From Terriglobales bacterium (GTDB lineage Bacteria > Acidobacteriota > Terriglobia > Terriglobales > Acidobacteriaceae), in assembly GCA_016185365.1 (NCBI GenBank), contig JACPNP010000045.1:1-37990 (forward strand): DNA of 37,990 nt, given 5' to 3'. A program made the position numbers and the translations under genes. Position 1 is the stretch's first letter. Every line of letters starts with the position of its first letter. This document shows, one piece after another, positions 23,789 to 31,137 of the stretch. Under the pieces are notes generated by a model. That model saw only the letters and a program-made list of their open reading frames with translations, searched no databases and was not told the DNA's origin.

Positions 23789-25420
23789 CTAGCGCTTAGA
23801 AACGGCCGGAAACCGCCGTAAGCGCTCGCCCCCCGCACGGGCATATACCCTGTACCGCGCATCGCCGCCTTCATAAACCTGCGTCAACAGACCCGGGTCG
23901 GCAGCTACCACTTCCGCATACAAGCGCCGCAGGTACGGCGCCTCCTTGTAAAACGTGTCCGGCGTCAAAACCACGTAATCGACCGCTTGCTCGGCCGCGC
24001 TCGCCATCCACTCCGGCGCGTCTCCCAGCGGACGCGCCGCCGGATCCAAGCTGTAGTGCAGCAGGTACGGGTCCTGGCGGAATCCGCGCAAGGCGTGCCG
24101 CCCGGTAAACAGGTAGACGATCGGATCGATGTTGCCCATCACCACGGCCGCGGCCGGCGTATGCTCGTCAATCCAGGCGAGCAGGCGCCCGGTCTCCGCC
24201 CAATCGTCCAGATCGAGATTGGGCACACCGACGCGGCCTTTGCCGGCAACTTCGCCCACGCTGTGAGCGAGCGCCCGGCCGGATTGCGCCGCCAGCAGCA
24301 GCGCGAGCGCCGCCATTACGAGGGCCCCCGCACGCGGCGTGAGCCCCGGCCACCGGCAGGCCTGCCGCGCGCCCAGATACGCGTACAGCAGCATGGCCGG
24401 CAGCAGCGGGGCCAGAAAACGCGTGGGCGGCCACGCCCACAGCATCAACATACTGCCGTAAATCACCACCAGCCATTCGAGCGCGCCCCAAGCCGTGCGC
24501 AGCCGGTGAGCCAGGCCGATCAGCGCCAACACGCCAAGAACAATCGCTCCCAGCGCGCCGGCAGTTCTGGCCGGAAATCCCATCAGAATTCCCGGCGCAA
24601 CCAGAAAAGACGCCAGATTCACGCCCACAATCACCGGCTTCTGACTCCAGGTAAACCCTCCAATCACGTTCCAGGTTTCGTAATTCCTGACCGTGTCGAA
24701 CGCGCTCACCCCCGCCACTGCCGGCTTCTGCGCCGCTTGCCACGCGAGCCACGGCGCGCACAGCGCTGCGCACACAGCCAGGTACAATGCGGATTTTCTG
24801 ACTCCCACCCGGCACCCGAGCGTCAACGCCCCGGCTGTAAACACCGCCACGCCCGCCGTGCGCGTCAGGAAGGCCGCGCTCGCCAGTATCGCCGCGCCCG
24901 GCACCAGCATTCGGGCATGCCGGCCGGCGCTGCACGCCCGCTCAACGGCCATCACGGCGCCGGTCGTGAACGCCGCAAACACCGTCTCCGAAAGCAGCGC
25001 CGTGCTCAGGAATAACGTCCATGGCGACAACGCCGCGAGCCCCACCAGAATGCCCGCGATTGGACCGCTGCCCGTTTCGCGCTTCAACAGGCAGAACGAA
25101 AGGCCCAGCCAAATGACGCCCGCCAGCAGAGGAACGCATTTGAGCCACATCACATTGCCGGGAAACGGCGGAGCGATTCTCCACACCGCCGCCAGCAAGG
25201 CGGGAAACAGGATCGGGTACTTGGTTTCGGGCGTCGCGCGCGGCAGGCTCACGATGTTGTATCCGCGCCCGGTGGCCAGAGACTTGGCCGTGACGAGGTA
25301 GACGCCATCGTCGTGAAACACGCCGACGGCGGGAGCGGTGAGCGCAATCGCGTACGCGCCAATGAGGGCCGCGACCGCCAGTCCGCTGACGAGCGCGGCC
25401 AGCTTACGCCAGGCGGGCAT
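23789..25420 (-). CDS. GT-C-type multi-spanning membrane protein (GT39/ArnT-like)
   Basis: 543 residues from the ATG at 25420, which fits because it begins a membrane protein (MPAWRKLAALVSGLAVAALI). A longer frame would read deep into the DUF362 gene. About ten or eleven hydrophobic helices occupy residues 5-400. The first periplasmic loop has FHDDGVYLVTAKSLATGRGY and TPETKYPILFPALLAAVW, the acidic-pair and KYP motifs of lipid-sugar glycosyltransferases. A soluble C-terminal domain of about 140 residues follows, with VMGNIDPIVYLFTGRHALRG. Its start overlaps the end of DUF362 by 17 bases, so the two are translated together. Donor and acceptor unknown. Confidence 0.82.
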   Translation of the reverse strand: MPAWRKLAALVSGLAVAALIGAYAIALTAPAVGVFHDDGVYLVTAKSLATGRGYNIVSLPRATPETKYPILFPALLAAVWRIAPPFPGNVMWLKCVPLLAGVIWLGLSFCLLKRETGSGPIAGILVGLAALSPWTLFLSTALLSETVFAAFTTGAVMAVERACSAGRHARMLVPGAAILASAAFLTRTAGVAVFTAGALTLGCRVGVRKSALYLAVCAALCAPWLAWQAAQKPAVAGVSAFDTVRNYETWNVIGGFTWSQKPVIVGVNLASFLVAPGILMGFPARTAGALGAIVLGVLALIGLAHRLRTAWGALEWLVVIYGSMLMLWAWPPTRFLAPLLPAMLLYAYLGARQACRWPGLTPRAGALVMAALALLLAAQSGRALAHSVGEVAGKGRVGVPNLDLDDWAETGRLLAWIDEHTPAAAVVMGNIDPIVYLFTGRHALRGFRQDPYLLHYSLDPAARPLGDAPEWMASAAEQAVDYVVLTPDTFYKEAPYLRRLYAEVVAADPGLLTQVYEGGDARYRVYARAGGERLRRFPAVSKR

Positions 25421-26396
25421 GGCGGAATTCGGCGGGCAGCTCGAAACGGGTTTGTACCGATGCCAGTGTTTCACCGCGCTGGTCGATTTCCCCGGCCGCG
25501 CTGTGCCCCAGCATCCCGGCCAGGCGCAGATACTCGATTCGATTCGGGTCGATGCCCATGATGCGGCAGCAGGTGGCATCGACCGCGACCAGGTCGCCGC
25601 CCATCACCACCACCCCGGCCGATCTCGGGGAGCCTTGAATGGGCCCATTGCCCTCCATGCCGGTGATGCCATCGACGATGGCGAAACTGCGCGGGAAGAG
25701 CCGGTACAATTCCCGCACCGCGCGGTCGATGCCGATGTAATGCAGGCGGTTCTTGGGCCATCCGTAAATTGCGCCCGGAACCAGGCCGAAAAAATTCTTC
25801 ATGGCGAGCGTGGCCCCGGCCCAATGATGGGTCTTCATTTTGGCGAGCGACACGATCACATCGGCGCCGAGCGCGGCACGAGGCAGATAGAACCGGGCTT
25901 CATCGGCGAAGCCGTCCACTGCAGCCACGTCATCGCGGTTGAGATCGATGAACCGGCGATCGAAATCCGCAACGCCGCGCCGGTAGCCCGCCTCTTCGGC
26001 CAGAAAAATGGTGTCGCGCCGGTGTCCGGGGCCCTCGCCGATGCGCACTTCGGAGGCGCCTAATTTGGTGAACACCTCGACGGCGGCAGCCACAATCGCG
26101 GCGTGGGTGTTGACGGCGGTCGATGAATCGAACTCGACCAGGTTGGGTTTGAGCAGAATGCGCCGGCCGCGAACGACCAGCCCGCAAGCGGTTACGCCGC
26201 GCAGCAGAATGTCAGCCAAATCGGCGGTGTAGGATGCCGCCCGCACGATGGTTACCGCCGCGCGGCCCTTGGGGCCGGCCAGGCGAGGAGCGGGAGCGCA
26301 TCCGGTGAGCAGCGCCGCCCCGGCCAGCAGTCTGCGCCGGGAAAACCGCTCCCTTTGGTCGCGGCTCTGTAAGGCGCTGTGATCATCGTGGATCAT
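25404..26396 (-). CDS. DUF362 domain protein, Tat-exported lipoprotein
   Basis: 330 residues. The N-terminus has a twin-arginine stretch FSRRRLLAGAALLTGCAP that also contains a lipobox (LLTGC), so it is probably exported folded and lipid-anchored. The DUF362 core follows: VVRGRRILLKPNLVEFDSST at about 75-94, VRIGEGPGHRRDT, ADVIVSLAKMKTHHWAGATL, LAMKNFFGLVPGAIYGWPK and GNGPIQGSPRSAGVVVMGGD. No ferredoxin-type CxxCxxC cluster, present in some relatives, is seen. Function of DUF362 is not established. The first 21 residues up to the arginines are encoded partly by an arm of the 27-base inverted repeat (26341-26369). No Shine-Dalgarno is evident for the ATG at 26396. Confidence 0.87.
   Translation of the reverse strand: MIHDDHSALQSRDQRERFSRRRLLAGAALLTGCAPAPRLAGPKGRAAVTIVRAASYTADLADILLRGVTACGLVVRGRRILLKPNLVEFDSSTAVNTHAAIVAAAVEVFTKLGASEVRIGEGPGHRRDTIFLAEEAGYRRGVADFDRRFIDLNRDDVAAVDGFADEARFYLPRAALGADVIVSLAKMKTHHWAGATLAMKNFFGLVPGAIYGWPKNRLHYIGIDRAVRELYRLFPRSFAIVDGITGMEGNGPIQGSPRSAGVVVMGGDLVAVDATCCRIMGIDPNRIEYLRLAGMLGHSAAGEIDQRGETLASVQTRFELPAEFRHARLA
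26341..26369 (-). repeat. Left arm of long inverted repeat, inside DUF362 coding sequence
   Basis: Bases 26343-26369 are the exact reverse complement of 26461-26487 (27 bases), with one mismatch followed by one more match beyond. This arm encodes QSRDQRERF at the front of the DUF362 signal peptide. The core reads CCGCTCCCTTTGGTCGCGG on the plus strand. Confidence 0.85.
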
Positions 26397-26460
26397 ATTC
26401 GCACCGCTCTCGCGTCATCCAGCATTTCGAAAAACCCGCTGTCACGATCGTGCGCTGATT

Positions 26461-26489
26461 CAGAGCCGCGACCAAAGGGAGCGGTTTCC
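26461..26489 (+). repeat. Right arm of long inverted repeat, intergenic
   Basis: Reverse complement of 26341-26369, separated from it by 91 bases. It lies between the end of the QW-repeat gene (26494) and the DUF362 start (26396). I recall similar CGCGACC...GGGAGCGG sequences being frequent in Solibacter-type genomes; this is memory and not a search. The paired, opposed arrangement resembles a BIME-type REP pair. Confidence 0.85.
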
Positions 26490-26493
26490 GAGA

Positions 26494-27324
26494 TCATGCC
26501 GATACCAGCGCCTCGATCGCCGTCGTCATCACGTCCATTTCGCCGGCACCGAGCGCTGGCAGCGCTTCCGTCTTAGCCCCCAACCGGCGCAGGCACAGCG
26601 ACAGCCAGGCGCGCGCCAGCCGGCTGCGCGTAGCCTGCCATTGCTCTAGCGCCAGAACCTCAGCCGCCGGGCCATCTAACGCCGGATTTCCGGCCAGCGC
26701 CATCAGCGCCAGCGCCGTAGATTCCGGGTACGACGGCAAATCCACGCCCAATACGCGCCGGTTGCCGTAATTCCATCCGCCATCCCGGCAGCGGCGGTCA
26801 AGCAGCATACGCTCGCCCATGCGGATACGCGGCGCCAGCCTGGAATCCTGAATATGACCAGCCGCGCGATGCAAAGCCGTCAGCGTGTGCGCGGTCGGCT
26901 CCACCCAGGACGACGTGCCCGGCTGCCACGGCCAGCCGCCGTAGCGGGAATCGAATTCGACCAGCGATGGCCGCAGAAAATGCGCCGCGCGAACCAAAAT
27001 TCCGCGCTCCCCGCCGGTAGTTGCCAGCAACCATCCGACTCCGCGGCGAAAAGCCTCGTCCCATACGCCAGCCGCCGCGTGCAGCGTGATCGCGAGCGCC
27101 GTCACCCAATGCCCTTCCCTCATTCCCGGCGCAGCCGGCCAGGCGCCTGAAGGCAGTTGCGCGGCCCGCATGCGCTCCCACCCGCTGGCGAAAGCGCGCC
27201 CGTTGCGCGCAGACAACGCGAGCAGCGCGTAACAGGTCGGCTCCAGCCACGACTGCCGGCCCGGCGCATACCCCCACGCCCCATCGGCGTTTTGCGCACT
27301 TTCGAGAAAATCCAGCCGCGACAT
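26494..27324 (-). CDS. Prenyltransferase/squalene-cyclase-type QW-repeat protein
   Basis: 276 residues from the ATG at 27324 (MSRLDFLESAQNADGAWGYA); an in-frame ATG at 27369 would add 15 residues. Four or five repeats of the alpha/alpha-barrel type are visible: QNADGAWGYAPGRQSWLEPT, QLPSGAWPAAPG, YGGWPWQPGTSSWVEPTAHT and CRDGGWNYGNRR. These are the QW-like motifs of terpene cyclases and protein prenyltransferase beta subunits. It is far shorter than a squalene-hopene cyclase (about 630) and lacks the DxDD motif, so it is probably not a cyclase by itself. No signal peptide. Upstream member of the set with DUF362 and the GT-C protein. Function unknown. Confidence 0.83.
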   Translation of the reverse strand: MSRLDFLESAQNADGAWGYAPGRQSWLEPTCYALLALSARNGRAFASGWERMRAAQLPSGAWPAAPGMREGHWVTALAITLHAAAGVWDEAFRRGVGWLLATTGGERGILVRAAHFLRPSLVEFDSRYGGWPWQPGTSSWVEPTAHTLTALHRAAGHIQDSRLAPRIRMGERMLLDRRCRDGGWNYGNRRVLGVDLPSYPESTALALMALAGNPALDGPAAEVLALEQWQATRSRLARAWLSLCLRRLGAKTEALPALGAGEMDVMTTAIEALVSA

Positions 27325-27396
27325 CGAGTTGCCGGAGATGGACACAGTCTGCTGCCTTTTTGCTACCATCCAATTTCCATAGAAACATCGACAGCA

Positions 27397-28832
27397 ATGA
27401 ATGATTCCAGCACCCCCTCCACTTTGCTCGAGCTTCTGCACGCAGCCCCGGCCAGCCACACAGCCCTCCTGGTGCCGGAGACCGGCGTCCGCATCACCTA
27501 CGCCACCCTGCGCCAGCAAGTGGCCGCGCTGGCCGACGCCTTCACCGCTGCCGGTGCGACTCGCGGCGACCGCATCGCGCTGGTCTTTCCCAACGGGGTG
27601 GCCGCGATTGCAAGTTTCCTGGCGGCCGCGGCAGCCGGAACCGCTGCGCCGCTCAACCCCGGCTATCGCCACGACGAGTTCGCGTTTTATCTCGAAGACA
27701 CAGCGGCGAAGCTACTGGTCGTGCCGCCGGAAGGCGCCGAAGAAGCGCAACGCGCCGCCGCCGGCCGTATTCCCATCCTGACCCTCGAAACCAGCGCGCA
27801 TGGCGCAGTCCACGTGAAAGACGCAGCCGCCGCGGCATCGCGCACAACACCCGCGCCTTCGCCCGACGATGTAGCCCTGGTTCTTCACACCAGCGGCAGC
27901 ACCGGACGCCCCAAACGCGTGCCCCTGCAGCATCGCCATCTGGCAACATCGGCACGCAATATCGCCGACACCTACCGGCTCACCTCGAGCGACGTGTCTC
28001 TCTGCTTGATGCCGCTGTTTCACGTACACGGCTTAGTGGCCTCGGTGCTCTCCACGCTGCTTACCGGCGGAACCGTGGTGGTCCCGGCGAAATTCAACGC
28101 GCTCTCGTTCTGGCGCACGGTCCGCGATTGCGGCGTCACCTGGTACTCCGCCGTGCCCACGATTCATCAACTGGTGCTGGCGCGATCAAGCGGCAAGGAA
28201 CGGCCCGCCGGCGCGGAGAAGCTGCGCTTTATCCGTTCCTGCAGCGCGGCGCTGCCGGTGGAAGTCGCACAGAAGATGGAAGCCGCCTTCGGCGCCCCGG
28301 TGCTGGAGGCCTACGGCATGACCGAAGCCGCGCATCAGATGGCCTCCAACCCCTTGCCGCCCGGGCCGCGCAAACCGGGATTCGTCGGCCAGGGGACCGG
28401 CGTGGGCATCGCCATCCTCGACGATCAGGGCCAGATTCTGCCGGCCGGCAAGCAGGGGGAGGTGAGTATCCGCGGCACCAATGTCATGCATGGCTACCTC
28501 AACTGCAGCTCACCGGACGCCTCAAGGAAATGATCAACCGCGGCGGCGAGAAAATCGCCCCGCGCGAAATCGATGAAGTGCTCCTCGCTCATCCCGCCGT
28601 CTCTGAAGCCGTGGCGTTCGGCATCCCGCACGCCACATGGGGCGAGGAAGTAGCCGCGGCCGTAGTTCTCAGCGACCCCGTTGCCGAAGCCGAGCTGATC
28701 GCGCACTGCCGCGAGCGCCTGGCCGATTTCAAAACTCCCAAAAAACTGTACGTGGTCACCGCCATTCCGCGTACGGCCACCGGCAAGATACAGCGTCTGA
28801 ACGTCGCGGCTCAGTTGGGAAAGCAGGGATGA
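27397..28832 (+). pseudogene. Oxalyl-CoA synthetase-like (AAE3-type) acyl-CoA ligase, disrupted by internal deletion/frameshift
   Basis: The first frame (27397-28533) encodes the N-terminal adenylate-forming domain: LHTSGSTGRPKRVPLQHRH, LFHVHGLVASVLSTLLTGGT, WYSAVPTIHQLVLAR, KLRFIRSCSAALPVEVAQKM, APVLEAYGMTEAAHQMASNP and GEVSIRGTNVMHGYLN. These match the oxalate-CoA ligase subgroup closely. At about 28498-28506 the frame breaks. The C-terminal domain continues in another frame to 28832: LTGRLKEMINRGGEKIAPRE and TATGKIQRL. About 28 residues that normally lie between GYLNNP and GYLxLTGR are missing, including the GWFxTGD motif whose Asp binds ATP ribose. So even frameshifted translation would give an inactive enzyme. 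A sequencing or assembly error is the alternative. ATGA overlap joins it to the next gene. Confidence 0.88.
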
Positions 28833-29782
28833 AATCGGCCATCGTGGGCGCGGGCGCAGTCGGCGCTTACCTCGCTGCGCTGATGACCCGTGCCGGCGAA
28901 GACGTCACGCTCATCGCGCGCGGCCGCACACTTGCCGCTATCACGCAGCGCGGCGTGCGCGTGGAGAGTGCGGATGGCGGCTTCGCAGCGCGCCCGGTAG
29001 TTGTCGAAAGCTACTCCGCCGCGGGCCCGGTGGACGTAGTTTTCCTGGCGGTGAAAGCTCATTCCCTGCCCGCGATTGCTCCGAATCTGGCTCCGCTGCT
29101 GGGTCCCGAAACCACCGTCGTCAGCATGCAGAACGGCATTCCGTGGTGGTACTTCACAGGCGCCGAACGGATGCAATGCCTCGATCCCACCGGCGCCATT
29201 GCGGCGGCGATTGAACCCGGCCGCATTTTGGGATCGATCGTCTACTTCTCGACGGAAGCGCTCGAGCCGGGCGTGATCCGCCACACCGCCGGCAACCGTC
29301 TTTCATTGGGCGAGCCCACCGGCGAACGCAGCGAGCGCGCGCGCCAGATTTCCGCCATGCTGGTCCACGCCGGGCTGCGCTGCCCCGTGACTACTCACCT
29401 GCGCCAGGAAATCTGGGTGAAGCTGCTGGGCAACGCGTCGTTCAACCCGATCAGCGCGCTCACGGGCGCGACCATCGTCGAGATGGTGCGCCATCCGGAA
29501 GTCTCGGCGCTCGTTCGCGGCATCATGGCGGAAGTGGAATCCGTCGCCACACGCCTGGGCATGGAGCTGCCGGTTTCGATGGAACAGCGCGTGGCCGGCG
29601 CGGAAAAAGTCGGCGAGCACAAAACTTCCATGCTGCAGGACCTCGAAGCCGGCCGCGAGCTCGAGCTCGACGCCCTGGTAGGAGCGGTTCTCGAAATCGG
29701 CCAGCGCCTTGCCATACCGATGCCGCACACACAAACCGTCTACGCCTGCACCAAGCTGCTGGTGGCGCACAGGGCCGGATGA
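28829..29782 (+). CDS. 2-dehydropantoate 2-reductase family protein (ketopantoate reductase-like)
   Basis: 317 residues. It begins MKSAIVGAGAVGAYLAALMT with the NADP-binding GAGAVG motif. VFLAVKAHSLPAIAPNLAPL and VVSMQNGIPWWY are the family's nucleotide- and substrate-proximal loops. The C-terminal ApbA domain has EIWVKLLGNASFNPISALTG, with the catalytic-type Lys and the Asn-Pro pair. I chose the ATG at 28829 because it overlaps the ligase stop as ATGA; its own stop overlaps the next start the same way. Whether it makes pantoate is doubtful: panE paralogues in catabolic operons often reduce other 2-keto acids, such as glyoxylate-like compounds. Context with oxalate genes hints at that, but only as inference. 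Confidence 0.87.
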   Translation: MKSAIVGAGAVGAYLAALMTRAGEDVTLIARGRTLAAITQRGVRVESADGGFAARPVVVESYSAAGPVDVVFLAVKAHSLPAIAPNLAPLLGPETTVVSMQNGIPWWYFTGAERMQCLDPTGAIAAAIEPGRILGSIVYFSTEALEPGVIRHTAGNRLSLGEPTGERSERARQISAMLVHAGLRCPVTTHLRQEIWVKLLGNASFNPISALTGATIVEMVRHPEVSALVRGIMAEVESVATRLGMELPVSMEQRVAGAEKVGEHKTSMLQDLEAGRELELDALVGAVLEIGQRLAIPMPHTQTVYACTKLLVAHRAG

Positions 29783-30957
29783 AGAATCGCTGGGCACAAC
29801 TGGCGGCATCGCTGCTGGCGATGATCATGATCGCCAACCTGCAATATGCATGGACCCTGTTTGTCGCCCCGCTGCGCGACGCGCACTCCTGGAAGCTCTC
29901 CGACATTCAATGGGCCTTTACGCTATTCATCATTTTCGAAACCTGGATCATGCCGGTGGAAGGCTGGCTGATCGATCGCGCCGGGCCCCGCCTGTTCACC
30001 TCAATCGCCGGCGTGCTGTGCGGTTTCGGCTGGGCCGGGCTGGCCTACGCCGATGCGCTCTGGCAGTTGTACGCGTTCTACGCCGTGGCAGGGACCGGAG
30101 CAGCTTTCGTTTATAGCGGCGCCATCGCCGGCGCCATCAAATGGTTCCCCGACCGCCGTGGACTGGCCAGCGGCATCATAGCCGGCGGCTTCGGCGCAGG
30201 CTCGGCGGTCTTCATTCCGGTGTTCACGTGGATGATTCGCAGCTACGGCTATCGCACGGCATTCATAGCCAGCGGCATTGTGCAGGGGCTGGTGATTCTG
30301 TCGGTGGCGCAAGTGCTACGGCATCCGCCGGCAGCGGTCAAGGCAGCCGGCTCAAAGCCCGCGGCCGGCCAATTCTCCACTTTGCAAATGCTGCGAACAC
30401 CCAAGTTTTACGTCTTGTACGCCATGTTCGTGATGATGGCTACCGGCGGCCTGCTGGTGGTGGCGCAATCGGCGCCGGTGGCGCGCGAGTGGGGCATTTC
30501 GGCAGCGGCGTTGACCGCGGCGTTGTCGCTCGACCGCATCGCCAACGGGCTGAGCCGGGTGTCGTGGGGATGGCTTTCGGACCGCGTGGGCCGCGAGCAA
30601 ACCATGTTCATCGCCTTCACGCTGCATGCGGGCTGCCTGCTGAGCATTCTGTGGGTCGGGCGGCAGTCCGGATTTTTGTTCACCGTGACGCTGGTGCTGA
30701 CATTCTTCACTTGGGGCGAAGCGTTCTCGCTGTTTCCTTCCATCCTCGGCGATTATTTCGGCGGCGCCAACGCTGCGTCGAATTACAGCTTCCTCTATAC
30801 CGCCAAAGGTGTGGCAGCGATCATCGGCGGGGGCCTGGCCGCGTTGTTGTTCGAGAAATTCGGCAGCTGGTCGGCGGCGTTTTATGGCAGCGCGGCGCTG
30901 GCGCTGACCTCGGCGCTGATGGCGCTGGGGCTCAAAATTGCCCGGTCTGCCCGTTAA
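29779..30957 (+). CDS. MFS transporter, oxalate/formate antiporter (OFA) family
   Basis: 392 residues with twelve predicted transmembrane helices. The opening LQYAWTLFVAPLRDAHSWKL, LFIIFETWIMPVEGWLIDRA and GPRLFTSIAGVLCGFGWAGL match the OxlT-type OFA family. AIKWFPDRRGLASGIIAGGF and DYFGGANAASNYSFLYTAKG are further family loops. Members exchange oxalate for formate or take up related small dicarboxylates. The start overlaps the preceding stop as ATGA, so ligase, reductase and transporter form one operon. The substrate is supported jointly by the family and the oxalyl-CoA-synthetase-like neighbour. A general monocarboxylate substrate remains possible. Confidence 0.87.
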   Translation: MKNRWAQLAASLLAMIMIANLQYAWTLFVAPLRDAHSWKLSDIQWAFTLFIIFETWIMPVEGWLIDRAGPRLFTSIAGVLCGFGWAGLAYADALWQLYAFYAVAGTGAAFVYSGAIAGAIKWFPDRRGLASGIIAGGFGAGSAVFIPVFTWMIRSYGYRTAFIASGIVQGLVILSVAQVLRHPPAAVKAAGSKPAAGQFSTLQMLRTPKFYVLYAMFVMMATGGLLVVAQSAPVAREWGISAAALTAALSLDRIANGLSRVSWGWLSDRVGREQTMFIAFTLHAGCLLSILWVGRQSGFLFTVTLVLTFFTWGEAFSLFPSILGDYFGGANAASNYSFLYTAKGVAAIIGGGLAALLFEKFGSWSAAFYGSAALALTSALMALGLKIARSAR

Positions 30958-31137
30958 ACCCCGCCCATTGCCGTTAAATCGGACCCAATTTCGGTAATTA
31001 TTCTCGACCCCCCGGTAAGAACTGCATATACATGGCTGGCTCGCCAGGCCAAAGCTCACACGTAACTCGTACAAACAAAGGCTTTCCGGAAGTGGTCCCC
31101 TCATTGCGGGAGTTTTTTTTCTGTGACCGGAGGCGCC
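30958..31137. promoter_or_regulatory. Leader region of the trehalose operon with a weak terminator-like hairpin
   Basis: The 180 bases between the MFS gene and otsA hold no gene. A hairpin GGCTGG-CTCG-CCAGGCC-like element lies near 31033-31051 (with a bulge). TCCC (31096-31099) pairs with GGGA (31108-31111), followed by eight T at 31113-31120, a weak intrinsic terminator or attenuator. A TATACA box is at 31027-31032. CGGAGG at 31128-31133 is the ribosome-binding site of otsA. Confidence 0.35.

Noticed and set aside
27325-27672. Possible 116-residue N-terminal extension of the QW-repeat protein
   Set aside because: The extension reads antisense to the ligase start and lacks family features; the protein motifs begin right after the ATG at 27324.
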